Assembly: GCF_963678635.1 (NCBI RefSeq)
Contig: NW_026971278.1
Location: forward strand, 165,393-229,392
Origin: Symsagittifera roscoffensis
Taxonomy: Eukaryota; Xenacoelomorpha; Acoela; Convolutidae
Length of the DNA: 64,000 bases
Reading direction: 5' to 3'
Under the pieces are notes generated by a model. The model saw only the letters and a list, made by a program, of their open reading frames with translations, did not search any database and had not been told where the DNA came from. Positions 53,289 to 63,710 of the stretch are shown here, piece after piece (within the stretch, counting starts at the first letter, position 1; each line of letters opens with the position of its first letter). A program made the position numbers and the translations under genes.

Positions 53289-54660
53289 ATGCAGAAAGAG
53301 GGAAGGTTGTATCTGAACGAGGACGGGATCGTGGCTTGCAAGAGCAGAGAAGAAGACAAAGTCCTGTACAAGTATAACGCGATAGTGTTGCCGCAACTCT
53401 ATCAGACAGAACTTTTGTTCAGGTCGCTTGATCAGATGGGCCACCAGGAAAACGACAGAGTATATCAGAGGATCCCGAAGCGCTTTGAGTGGCCTGGAAT
53501 GAAAAAGGCATGCGAGAAGTGGGTAACAGCATATCTGTCATGCCAACAGGTGAGGGATCCAAGGAAATTACGATTTCCTTTGCAGTCGATCGAGTCGTCT
53601 GAACTCAACGAGGTCGTGCAGATAGATCACCAAAAGATCTGCATGACAGACAGTGGTTATAATCAAGTCTTGGTCATGACAGATCTTTTCACGAAGTATG
53701 CAGAGGCCGTGACCTGCACAACTGCCTCAGCAGAAGAGACGTGCGATCACCTGATCAATACTTGGATAGCAAGACATGGTTGTCGAATGACATTTCAATC
53801 GGATAATGGAACAGCTTTTGTGGAGGAACTCACGAAAGAGCTTATGAGACGCTCGCAGGTTGCTCAAGCTCACTTGACGACATACCATCCTCAGACAAAT
53901 GGCTCAGACAAATACCATCCTCAGACAAAAGACAGAATCGGGTATATTGTTCCAGGTACATGACGGGTTGGGACAAATACCTTCCACAAGTGGTGAAAGC
54001 TTATAATAGCACGCAACATTCCACCGAAGGAGTTAGTCCACACATGATGCTAACCGGACACGAGAAGTCTTTGCCCTTGACTTTCTTCTACCCAGATTTT
54101 TCTACCCACAGGAGTTAAACGACTTAAATAGACGAAATACTCAGCAGACACAGGCGAGGCAGAGGGAAAAAATTTGACAAGAAAGCAGCTGGTGCGAAAA
54201 CTTAAGCGGTAGGAGACTACGTATGGGTATTTCAGAACGTCATACCAACGAAAGGAACGGAAAAGCTCCTATAGAAAGTGGAGGGGACCCTTCATGATTA
54301 CGGAACTGCACCAGGAGGGACGCTTTTATAGACTGCTGGCCGAGCCGACCATTACGAAAATATTAAGCCACACAACCCATCGAGGGGAGACTTTTGTATA
54401 CCTGCAGACATGGAAGAGGGGGATTATCTGATGATGGACCCCGCCTGTGAGGTCAACGAGACGGGCACCAGGGAAAAGAACGATGGGAATGAAGTCGTAG
54501 AGGAAGGAACAAGTCCACCATTGGACCTGGATCCAGGCGAGGTGATTGAAGCGGATGAAAAAGTCTTACCCTACGCAGAGGAGAACTGGCAAGACCCCGA
54601 ACAAAGGGAGGTTCCCAGGAATTTGGAACCAGATCTTCCGTTCACGATACAGACTTGACA
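53289..54660 (+). pseudogene. int: integrase and acidic tail (element C)
   Basis: Frame 53,289-53,963: the zinc region with L-D-Q-M-G-H-Q (first His lost) and Y-L-S-C (first Cys lost), then V-V-Q-I-D-H-Q-K-I-C and F-Q-S-D-N-G-T-A-F-V. After P-Q-T-N-G a local duplication and deletion (53,900-53,935) removes the V-E-R Glu block, so the catalytic triad is incomplete. Further remains: V-W-V-F at about 54,225, and frame 54,410-54,658 with the acidic E-N-W-Q-D-P-E-Q-R-E-V-P and EPDLPFTIQT. Confidence 0.85.
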
Positions 54661-55687
54661 GAATGACAGGACAAGATCCAAGAAGAAATATAACCCTTAC
54701 GGTGACGACTTTGACGGTGGACAGGATAGATCTGAAGAAAATAATGGAAGAAGTTGTGGGTCTAGAAGAAATAACTGTGTCACAGCCCGAGGTAGAATTC
54801 GACGACGATCAACAGCAGTCATATGAACAAGACTTGACGAATTTGCTTTTCTTGGAATGGCTGAACGAAAAGACGTTGGAGAACCCATTGTCCCAAAGAA
54901 GACCAGTGTCACGGTTCAAGATGTAGCTCGTGAAAGAATGAAATATATGAAAACCGAACAAGAGGATCCTTCCTTGGCTGCCCAGGAAAGGCGACTACTC
55001 ATTCCGGCTCCCAATCTCGACTTGATATCCGGTATGCGATCCACGGGGACGTCGATGGATAATTTTGTCCGGGGAGTAGGGGTAAGACTTACCCACATTG
55101 AAAATTTATTAATTAAAAAATTAAGAATATCAAGAGAGACAGGAGATTTAGAAGCGGAAACAGGCGAGAACCCTAAGAAACCGGACATAGGGAGGGTAGT
55201 TGAGTCATATTTTAACTTACCAAATGAATATTCAAGTAGCATAATACTAACAGACAGCGATTTCATACTCACAAATAGAACGTGTCCGATAGCAATCACA
55301 GCAGACATGAGTTTTAGGACAGCGTTAGCAGCAGATTTTAGGAGAGAATATAAAAACATAGAATTCCTTTGGAAGCAAAGACCAGGAATAGGGGGCGTAG
55401 CAGCCTTGCCTCCAGTGGCGTCACAGATACCGGGAAAGTACTTATGCTTCCCGAACATGAGAGTGATGAGGTGGAGAAAAGGGGCTTTCTCAGGGAGTGT
55501 CTTGGCGAACGAGCCTGGATTGGGAAGTTCAAGGACCTACCAGCCAGGTGAGATGCATTTGCCCACCAAGCCTAAGACTGGATTGAGGAGGATGCATCAG
55601 GAGATGAACAGCGAGGCTGCCTCGTCTAGTTCACAACTGAGAGCAGCTGTGTCACCAAAGAGGGCGAGAGTAGAAGAGGAGGTTTAA
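54661..55687 (+). pseudogene. macro-like domain N-part fused in frame to accessory protein 1 (element C)
   Basis: Open frame 54,857-55,687 (276 codons). Residues about 55-200 are the macro-like module: T-S-M-D-N-F-V-R-G-V-G-V, S-S-I-I-L-T-D-S-D-F-I-L, A-A-D-F-R-R-E-Y-K-N-I-E-F-L, G-I-G-G-V-A-A-L, G-K-Y-L-C-F. At about 55,452 it switches, in frame, to P-N-M-R-V-M-R-W-R, the middle of accessory protein 1 (B 43,060), with Y-Q-P-G-E-M-H-L-P and ending before the coiled coil. The last third of the macro-like fold, the leader and the N-terminus of protein 1 are deleted. 54,661-54,857 is the tail linker. Confidence 0.65.
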
Positions 55688-56070
55688 ACCAACGAAACCA
55701 TGCAAATTCTAAATGGGAAAAAAATCGAACTGGAAAAGACTAGAAGGGAGCGACGAGATGACCAAGACCATGCTCAGTATAGAAGAAGATAGGGAACAGA
55801 AAACGAGTCGAAGAAGCTATGGATCTGGGACAAGGTGATGATCGATATCCTGGCATAGACAGGGTGCTGACTGATGTAGCGATGGTGCCACCCATTCTCA
55901 TGGCTGGAATAAAGTCAACCGGTTACAAGACCAAGAAGAGTCAGCCAATGTGGAGAGAGTACTATGAAAGTAACCATGGAAAAGGAAGTGTTCTAGGACA
56001 GCTAGTCCAGGTAGAATATAACCGAATGACAGTGTCTGACACTGTATCAATAGATGAACCCGCCAATTGA
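55688..56070 (+). pseudogene. coiled-coil remnant and polyprotein segment 4 remnant (element C)
   Basis: About 55,688-55,810 matches the coiled coil of B (for example E-E-D-R near 55,785). The frame 55,819-56,070 (83 codons) has no clear match in A; its place before segment 5 suggests diverged segment 4. I assign no function. Confidence 0.4.
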
Positions 56071-56073
56071 TAC

Positions 56074-57590
56074 ATGGAGAAGCTGGAATACAGAAAGTCG
56101 GCCAGAAGACACTTGATGGCTCTGGAAGACCAAAATGCCAAGGAAGGTTATTTGGAAACCATGATGCAAGGCACCACCCTCAAGCAGAAAGCATACGGGA
56201 CTCTGGTATCTTCCGAGATGCATGCAGAAACGATAGAGCAATTGGTGAGCCTTCCATGGAGAGCGGTAGTGTTACGGTTTTTCGAAGAAGAGATGAGAAC
56301 CACGCTGAAAGCAGTGCCTTACGTGAGAACTTAGTTACAACTGAGGTTCATCTGGTGCATGATCAGACTGACTCGTGGAGAATATTATTCAGAAGAAAGG
56401 AAGAGATCGAACGAGGAGAAAGTGTTCTTAATGACGAGTGTGAGAGATTTGATGACTCAAGAAGGAGCAGCAGTAGCGTGCGCGAAGCGGAGAGACGCTC
56501 TCTGTTTCATTCGGTTCATGATAGAACAACCGTCAGTACCGGCATTGAACACCTGTGACAAGATGCTGAGAGAAGGCGATGAACAAGCGAAAGCCTTTTT
56601 CTTGCTAGCACTGCTTGATATGCATCAAAGCAAACCATTGCGAGTGAACATGAAGGAACCCGTGGAACTAGAACACATGAGGAAAATAGACGAGATAAGA
56701 AGATTCTCAAACAAAGAGTTGAGGCTCACTAAGGAATCCATGGGAGCACTGCCGGAATCCAGTGAATACTGTGGACCAATCAGGAAGAAGTCCTACTGTT
56801 ACGTGTCCGGAATCATAGAGATGGCGTACAGCCCTTTCCTAAATGAGGACATACGCGATTGCTTCTTTGATTACGAGCAAGCAGTGTTGCTAAGATTCTG
56901 GACATCGAGAATTGCGACGATAAGAAGCGCTGCTAATGAGCAAGCCAAGCTGGGACTAGTCTTGGAGGAAAAGATGACTGCACCTTCAGTGCCAAAATCG
57001 GATAACCGGGCAGAATTCGGATTGGATTCTCAGACGAACTGCAGAGAACGAGTTTGATGGTAGTGTGGGAATTGATGAAGACATCATGGTCTCCGAGTGT
57101 CAATGCTGATTCGATATTCCGTGCAACACAAGACGTGCAGAGAAAACTGAACTCAGACTGTAATCTGCGTGATCTTAATATCATCTATAACGTGATGACA
57201 ACAGCCTCTAGGAGCAACGGAGAAGACAAAGTAGAGTTGCCAGGCTGGGGACCAGAGGACTGGGTCAAACCTGGTAGTTGCCTGGCAGAAGTCTGTGGAC
57301 TGGAAGGTCACGTCTGTGGAGATCTCGATTGCGTGAAGACCTTGGAGAAACAACACTAGTAGTTGACGATTTTGTTTGGGAACATTGTGATGAAGGCGAA
57401 GAGAGAAACAGAACTAATTGCGGATTGGCATGGAGGAACCGAGGTGAATCTAGTGACTGCACTAGGATTCTACGGCATGTTTGATTCTTTAGAGTCACTA
57501 TTAAATCTAGAACAAAAGCATGAGATGGTAACGGCCATCAATGTAGAAGTGGTCCCAGGAGTTTTGCAGACTGAATAGGAAGGTGGAGGG
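56074..57590 (+). pseudogene. accessory polyprotein, segment 5 (element C)
   Basis: Frames 56,074-56,334, 56,359-57,057 (232 codons), 57,054-57,359 and 57,363-57,578 form one stretch. Blocks match A 18,990-20,330 in order: RFFEEEMRTTLKAVP, KRRDALCFIRFMI, K-I-D-E-I-R-R-F-S-N-K, YVSGIIEMAYSPFL, the Cys patch SCLAEVCGLEGHVCGD and V-T-A-L-G-F-Y. Similarity is moderate, far lower than between A and A', yet the blocks are collinear, which argues for past purifying selection on this protein. Confidence 0.6.
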
Positions 57591-58840
57591 AAGCAATCAA
57601 AGCGGAAATGAACATCGGACACAGTGCGACATATCGCAGACCGTCGGGAGTGCGATATTTGGTGGGATCGACATTAGCTCTAATGTGTAAGAGCAGACAC
57701 CCAGTGCATTTCGTAGCTGTGGATGTGAAAAGTACGAGAACGATCGTGGATCAAGCCTTCTCGTTGCCAAACTGCGTAAGACCAGCGAAAAAGTCTTACG
57801 AGTTACTGTGTAAAATATTTTTTCAGCGGTTCCGGAGAGAACTAATGAAGAGTTAGAGTCAATACTGGGAATGAATTTTATGGAATACGCCAGTGGTAAC
57901 TTCAGTGACTTTGAGAGACAGAAGCAGAAAGGATCAACCGTCACGGATTACAATGCAGTAGATGAAAATGATGAAGTCCACCGAGTGATGATAGAAGTGA
58001 AACCACTACTGGAAGCTTCGGGAAAGCATAATTGGAGGGGCATCATGTCAACACATGATGAGTTTCCCTGACATTGCTTGTTGCAAACATGGTGGTACCC
58101 CGGGCGTAGTGATCTAGTGTTGAGTGTGGAGAGCTGAGGGGGGAGTGTGGGGAGTGTGGAGAGCTGCTCTCCATGGATTTACCAGACTCATCACGGCCCA
58201 TAACGATAGTGATAGTGGGAGTTATGATGGCGATAAGATGGCTGGAAGCTCATGTGAAGGAGAACAATATACAGGAGGCGCCAACGAGAGAACAATTGCA
58301 GAAATTGGATTGTCTAAAAGATTTAGATCTTTTTGAGACAATGTGCAAAGCCTTGAATATTCCGATGAAAGTGAGAAAGATATGGGCCAGTAGACGTCTG
58401 ATGTCATGGTTTAGAGCCAACATGACTGCAGGGTTGTACGAATAAGCTAAGAAGCATATGTCGAAGCACAGCAGAGTGTACAGTGCGTATCAGCTGGACA
58501 TTGGAGCAGGAGCTTCCAAGCGAGCTTTTATAACTCATCGGAATGCGGTGACCACCGCAGCTAAGAGAACTTACTGGACGAGTGAATGTAATGGAAGGGA
58601 GAAAAAAGAGATGTTGAAGGAAGATTTGGAGAGAAACGTGACGTTGTGCCTCCACAACAGCTTCTGCCGAAACAGAGACTCTAATGTTGACCCATTACAT
58701 TGTTATAAATAAATGGTACAAGAGCAGAAGTGTTGGAGGACTGCTTCCAACAGCGTCAGGATAGCTACCGATGTGTTGCAAGACACAGAAGCTGAAAGTG
58801 CAGAGTCAATGTCGCAGGAAGAGGAGATGGAACATTGACA
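57591..58840 (+). pseudogene. accessory polyprotein, segment 6 and C-terminus (element C)
   Basis: Frame 57,608-57,856 (RYLVGSTLALMCKSRHPVHF) matches the L-V-G-S-V-M-A-N-L-C-G-S-H-Y-P-L-H block of A. Frame 57,871-58,071 is the acidic part, 58,173-58,445 has L-D-L-F-E-T-M-C-K-A-L-N-I-P-M-K-V-R, matching L-E-L-F-E-T-A-C-K-V-F-A-I-P-M-E-V-R of A, and 58,458-58,712 has F-I-T-H-R-N-A-V-T-T and L-E-R-N-V-T-L-C-L-H-N-S-F-C. The last acidic residues end with TGA near 58,838. Confidence 0.6.
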
Positions 58841-59480
58841 GAATGGCCGAAAAACAAGATGCAAAAAGAAACTAAATTAGAAGAATTTAGAAGTTTTAGA
58901 ACTTCCAAACGACGAGAAAAGAAGAAACAAAGAAGCGACAAAAGAGAAGAGGTTGAAACTCAGAATCGTTTTGTATGTGACAGAAAAACTCAATTGAGAA
59001 ACAAAGCAACCAAGTTGTAATTGAAACTGAAAGAAAACACTTAGTTGAGTTTCGACTATTGAATGAATTTGTTGCATTTATAAGTTTGCATTTTGATTTT
59101 AGTGGCTTCAGAGACACTTACACTTACGTTTTATTAAGAAAGGCTTGAGTGAAGAGTGTATTTGAATATTCCAGCCTGCATGATTGTTTTTAATCAACTA
59201 GGACGATTGATCACTTTGTGATGACATCAAAGGCTTGGGTAATCTCTTGAAGAGGGAGATTACTTCATTGATCTTTCTAAGTATAGAGTTCCTTAATTCT
59301 ATTATTCAGGACCAATAACAACTAAAATTTCCGAATGGAAGAAGCATAGTAGGATAATTTTAGCTTGTTGGTTGGCAGGACTGTCCTGCAAACTAACGCC
59401 TTTTAAAAACCTAGGAGAAAAAGTTTTAAATCAGGGCATTGACATTGGAAGTCAGGAAAAATTTTTTTTTATTAGATCAT
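58841..59480. other. AT-rich DNA between elements C and D
   Basis: Follows the polyprotein end of C. A 61-codon K/E/R-rich frame at 58,835-59,020 has no recognised family. The rest is noncoding AT-rich DNA with T/A-rich boxes and may contain the 3' LTR start of C and the distal LTR part of D, but I could not align either to the blocks at 20.9-24.3 kb. Confidence 0.35.
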
Positions 59481-60154
59481 ATCCTCGAAAGTGCACATTA
59501 ACGAAAGAATTTGGAAGGCTATAGTGTTGTAGCATGATGCCCTTTATAGTCTGAAAAGAGTCGATTTGATGTGGATAATTTTCCGCTGCTAAATTTGACT
59601 ACTTTCCCGCGATTATAATTCGGTCGTTCGGATCTTGTTTTTCTGAAATTTTAAGTTGCAGCGAGAAACTTGAGCATGACATGTCCAATTTGAATTTTTG
59701 AAAAATTCCATTTGACCACAAAATCATGTTATTCGCATTGCTCAAGATCAAACTTTCAAATGATTGACTGGCATATACTCCCCGGACTCAATATCGATGT
59801 CCTCATCGCGTGTTGCCGTCTGCCATTGAATCCCCAGAATACTGAATGTAGCTCAAGATACAGTGCCAGTGGTCATTTACAGAAGTTTGCAGCAGACTTA
59901 AGTTTATCTACATCCCAAAATTCACAACCATGTAAAGTTTTCACACTATCGCTAAACAGCAATCAAAATCTGCATACACCTGCACTTTTAATTCATGCTT
60001 TGCAAGCTTATGATTTAAGTTTTCTTTTTTCCTATCCAATCAAGAAATTGTCATGCAACATTTTGATTTATATAATACATATAGCATATTTAAAACAATA
60101 TCTCGTTCGATTAAAATTTCCTTTTCGTGACCTCAGATTTTGTCCAAGTTCACA
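59480..60154 (-). repeat. LTR-like end of element D
   Basis: On the minus strand this matches the first ~700 bp of LTR-like blocks 1 and 2: TGTGAAC at 60,154, ATATTGTT, GCTATAT, GCATGACAATTT, the region with CCGGGGAGTATGTGCCAG, and ATTATAAT/CGGGAAAGTA. The start follows a purine tract (60,155-60,178 minus strand, GAGAGGGAAAGAAAGTGG). Frames 59,712-60,227 on the plus strand are the antisense of this LTR-like DNA and are not genes. Confidence 0.65.
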
Positions 60155-60210
60155 CTCGAGCCACTTTCTTTCCCTCTCAAGACTCAAGAAACCCACATTG
60201 AGCTCTCTGC

Positions 60211-60814
60211 TCATTTCATATTCCTAGCCTTCGAGGTGCTAGGCCCTGATGAGTTTGACACCGTGATCTGCCTTAGCAGCGCTTCCTCATCATCGGAGCT
60301 GATTACGATCTCTTCCCACGCCTTTAATTGTTCGAAGCATTGCATCCACTCCCTCTGCTCTTGCAACCTCTTTGCCTGATTTGATAAACCTTTCACTATC
60401 GATTCCCTGATTACGCAAAAGGAATTGTGCAGGCTCAAGCTCACGTTCTTCGCCAAGTCCTCCTCCAGTATCGATTCTCTTGCCTTGGTCCAAACCGACT
60501 CTTTTCCAACCTGTCGTGATTGCATTTCGATGGGTCAGCAGAGGTCTCTTGAAGGCCTCCGGTCCTATCCCTGCCAGGAACTGTCGATAAACTATTTGAT
60601 ATTTCTTCATGTGATCTTTCGTCACCATGTACAGCCAAGACGTCAATGTCGCTCGAAACCACGGAAAGAATGTTATTCGGCTCCATACGTGCATGACTTC
60701 CATTAGTATTGCGAATACCTTGCATGCAGTCTCAAACAACTCAAGTCTCCTGCTGTAATCTATAGCGTATATTGATTCTGCCGTTGGTGTCTTCGACTCC
60801 CGATAATTCGTCAC
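60211..60814 (-). pseudogene. accessory polyprotein, C-terminal region (element D)
   Basis: Frames 60,290-60,814 (174 codons) and 60,211-60,525 (104 codons) overlap in different phase because of one frameshift near 60,490. Blocks: R-R-L-E-L-F-E-T-A-C-K-V-F-A-I, W-L-Y-M-V-T-K-D-H-M-K-K, F-L-A-G-I-G-P-E-A-F-K, L-L-T-H-R-N-A-I-T-T-G, then E-E-D-L-A-K-N-V-S-L-S-L-H-N-S-F-C and the tail S-S-D-D-E-E-A-L-L-R-Q ending S-T-S-K-A-R-N-M-K. The latter is the true end of the polyprotein in this subfamily. Confidence 0.65.
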
Positions 60815-61710
60815 ATTTTTTTTCGATCCATTGCAAAGCCAGCATCGTGCTCACCACCAAGAGTGTCACCTTTTGTCTGTGATCTGGCAATCCGATCGAC
60901 CGAATCTCTTCCACATCCCATATTAGGCAGAGGTTTGCGTGATCCTGGTACCACACCGTTTGTGCCAGACAGTGGCATGGACATTCCCCATGTGTGATGT
61001 CAATACTCCTAAGGTTGCGCTCTCCCGCGGCTTCTCGGAGAGGTTCAAGTTCCATCATCTTCTCATGTATCGTATCGTTCTCCTCCATGTTTGGAGCACT
61101 ATTCATCGGTTTCCCGATCATATTTTGTCTCGCGAGGTCACTCGTGTTCTCACTTTCCAAACCCAGAAGTTCTTCCTTGAAGTTATCTAGTGTAGTCTCA
61201 CTCTTCGTCTCTTGATTAAATTCACTCAAGAATTCCCGCCAAGCTTTCTCATCCAGCGTCCACAGAAACATACTCTTGTTCCCATCGAAAGTGTTCTTCT
61301 TACTCTCTTCTGTACTCAAGAGTATCATTCCCATGTTGGAAGTTTCGCTGGTCAAGAGTAATTCCAGGTTTTTCCGAGGGGATGAGGTCAGAGGTGGCGT
61401 GGCAGTGTCCGCCCAATCATCTCCGCTCAGGTCCTGCAGTAGTTCTTGGGCGGTGAAATCCTCCTCAGCTGGTTTCGGCTCAGGCGTATTCCCCACCTCC
61501 ATTTCCTCTCCTGTTTCGCAGAGAGTTTCGTCCATGCTTTCCGCTTCTGACTCGGCTCGCCTTCTCTCAAGTATCTCTCTAAATCGGTCTTCTACGGGGC
61601 CGCTTCTCTTGTCCCCATGGGTGCCTACTGATAGGGGCGAGGGTGTCGGTGGGTCTTCTTTCTTGTATTCTGTCAGAGCCACATATAAAAAGCCTGCCGC
61701 ATCCAGCTCT
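60741..61710 (-). pseudogene. accessory polyprotein, segments 4 and 6 fused (element D)
   Basis: Longest frame in D: 313 codons, 60,741-61,682. Its formal first codon is GTG and the coding clearly extends upstream (E-L-D-A-A-G-F-L-Y before it), so it is part of a longer protein. Order: Pro/Ser-rich P-T-P-S-P-L-S-V-G-T, acidic E-T-G-E-E-M-E-V-G-N, L-L-Q-D-L-S-G-D-D-W-A, W-R-E-F-L-S-E-F-N, then an in-frame jump at F-K-E-E-L to L-E-S-E-N-T-S-D-L, the acidic part of segment 6, and L-P-D-H-R-Q-K-V-T-L-L-V-V-S. The jump deletes about 1.9 kb relative to A but keeps the frame. Confidence 0.65.
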
Positions 61711-62285
61711 TTTCCCTTCTTGTTTCATTTCCACTTGCTCTAATCCGTAAGGCGCCCGGTACCTTCTTGTGGCAAACTTTATCTCGTCTTTCATTGCGAT
61801 GTGCCCTTCTTCTACGATCATCCTACCATCATCCCATACCGGTAACATGTTCTCCAAATTCGCTTGATCGAGCGTTCTCAAGAAGTCCCAAACCTCGAAT
61901 TTTGGAGGCATTGAGCCTCTCATTTTTTTCGCTTGCGTCGTCCACGAATTTATCTTGATATCACAAGTATGGAAGTAGACCGCTTCTGTATACCCAATGA
62001 ACAAGGGGTCCCAGCCATCGGTGAACTCCTTTTGCTGCTTCTCCACCGCGGCTGTTGCGTACAGGGATGGGAACACCAGTGGGTTATTCATCCCCAAGGT
62101 CATTCTCCTGAACATCGGGAACTCGGGGACGGGGGTGGGCAAAAGTTCCTTCTCTAGTGTCGCCTCTAGCTCTCTCTTCACGAACTCGAAGCTCATTTTC
62201 CACGCTGGGATTCTCAGGGTTTCTTGTCCGTCCGCCGCCAGGGGATTCAGATTCCAGAACTTGGGATAGGTCTCAATGAGCCCTT
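61690..62285 (-). pseudogene. accessory polyprotein, segment 3 (element D)
   Basis: Frame 61,579-62,196 (205 codons); coding similarity to A reaches from about 62,285 to 61,700. Blocks: FRRMTLGMNNPLVFPSL, T-D-G-W-D-P-L-F-I-G-Y-T, RGSMPPKFEVWDFL, L-P-V-W-D-D-G-R-M-I-V-E-E-G-H, F-A-T-R-R-Y-R-A-P-Y-G-L. After about 61,705 the frame leaves the conserved phase because of a single missing base. Confidence 0.65.
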
Positions 62286-63245
62286 CACGCTTTCCCCACT
62301 ACCAACTCGGGGTCTTCCACCTTCCCAAAGAGCACTGTATTAGTCATTCGTGCCCTCAGCACCTCTTGTCGACACCAGTTCAACGCCGTCCCATCCAACA
62401 CGCTTATTAAGCTCACGTGTACCACTGAATTGCGGTATGCCGCAACTAGAGGATCCGGAAAGGCGTACGTAACCGCTGGTCCGTAAATACAAGTCACGAC
62501 CTCCTCTAGTCCCCTGATCATTCCCACTTGGTCAGATCTCATTGCCAGACATAGATCGGTCAGCAGAGGGATGCCACCATTCGCCTCCCGCCATTCATCT
62601 CTAGTCTTTGGATTCTTCTCCTCGTCGGTCATGTGTCGGTTTTGCATCAGAAGATACTCCACTAGCAACGTCTTCAGTCCTGCAGCGCACTTGTACGAGT
62701 AGGTGTCTATACTTGAGTGGGTCTTTCCCACTGACAGGGGCTCCCCATATTTCATCAACCGATGAAACGACACCAGTTCGCCATGAGTCAGGAGCACCAG
62801 TGTCAGATACCCGTCAAATCGAAGTGTCTCTACCCCCGACTGAACATGTACGCTGGACCCATGTTAAACAAGTATCTTGGCTAAACCAAGTATAGGGCCA
62901 GCAAGAAGCTTATGGGCATACTCAACAGCTCTTGCACAAAGGCCCCAAAAATGGTCTCTTTCTCATAAAACAGTCCAGCCATGTATTTCTTTTCCCAACA
63001 AGGACTCAAGAATTTCAGGATCTCGTGATCTTTCCGCGTCCTCAACTCACCTTTTGCATGCTCCCTCCAGAATTCTCCAATGGTGACCTCGTTCGCTGCC
63101 GTGAGGAATCTACCCACCGTCATCTCCCTACTCTCGGCAATCTCCAATTGTCCCTCAAGAAATTCCCAGATCTGCTTCACGAGAGGTGGGGCATTCTCTC
63201 TCGTCTTAACCGTAGCATTCTCTAGCCTTGGTGTTAGAAACTGCC
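62285..63245 (-). pseudogene. accessory polyprotein, segment 2 (element D)
   Basis: Frames 62,881-63,180 and 62,285-62,797 hold the same blocks as A 13,990-14,940: I-W-E-F-L-E-G-Q-L-E, FWREHAKGELRTRKDHEIL, L-S-C/L-S-P-C-W-E-K, LTHGELVSFHRLMKYG, Y-S-Y-K-C-A-A-G-L-K-T-L, G-G-I-P-L-L-T-D-L-C-L-A-M-R, VTCIYGPAVTYAFPDPLVAA and V-L-D-G-T-A-L-N-W-C-R-Q. Here Tyr stands where A has the amber codon. Stop or frame change around 62,830-62,880. Confidence 0.65.
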
Positions 63246-63710
63246 ACCTGCCTCTTGTTCCCTCTTCAGGTTACTGAGGTCGGGATATGTCTCCTCCGTT
63301 TGCTGTGCTCGCATCATAGAAGGTGACTTGCTCGTGGACTGGCCCGCGGATCTTGCCGGTGGTCTGGTCGGTAATGGGAACTCTCCCGCGCCGTACTCAG
63401 TGTTGTTGCTCAAGCCAGGATTTCTTGCCAAGTCGAATCCTCTCACACCTCCATCCACATTCCAGGACAACCACCTGGTCTGTTCTTGATTAGATATCCC
63501 TTCTGTGGTGTAGCCGACCATCAAGACAGCTTCTGTCGCGGACTCCCTGCATTCACCTTGTTCCTCTATTTGCAGGATGGCGTTCAAAATCACTGCCCTC
63601 CTCTCATCCAATTGGGTGTAGTCCAGGTACCTCAAGCGTCTATACAATTCATCGAGCGTAGGCCTCTTTAGCGCAGCAGGCATGGATTTCCAAAATCGTT
63701 CTGCCATTTT
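63234..63710 (-). pseudogene. accessory protein 1, N-terminal domain (element D)
   Basis: Within the frame 63,234-63,872, the conserved part begins M-A-E-R-F-W-K-S-M-P-A-A-L-K-R-P at about 63,707 (ATG), and the preceding 24-bp-repeat translation (V-G-T-V-I-L-repeats) is leader and not protein. Landmarks: LDELYRRLRYLDYTQLDERR, VLMVGYTTEGISNQEQTRWL, Y-G-A-G-E-F-P-L-P-T-R-P-P. It ends at E-Q-E-A-G-G, where the deletion joins it to polyprotein segment 2. In element A the corresponding Met has been lost. Confidence 0.65.

Larger units (their letters stand above)
47359..58840 (+). mobile_element. element C, Ty3/Gypsy-type with accessory region (dead)
   Basis: Starts within gag (47,359 corresponds to 32,221 of element B), with no LTR between it and integrase B. 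Order: gag, protease with D-T-G, RT with YVDD, RNase H, spacer, integrase, truncated macro-like domain fused to part of accessory protein 1, then polyprotein segments 5, 6 and C-terminus. It ends near 58,840. It is the best preserved pol of the window, yet carries several frame changes. It lies tail to tail with element D. Confidence 0.8.

Noticed and set aside
59712-60227. 171-codon plus-strand frame
   Set aside because: It is antisense to the LTR-like end of element D and corresponds to noncoding DNA at 20,867-21,400 and 26,464-27,000.
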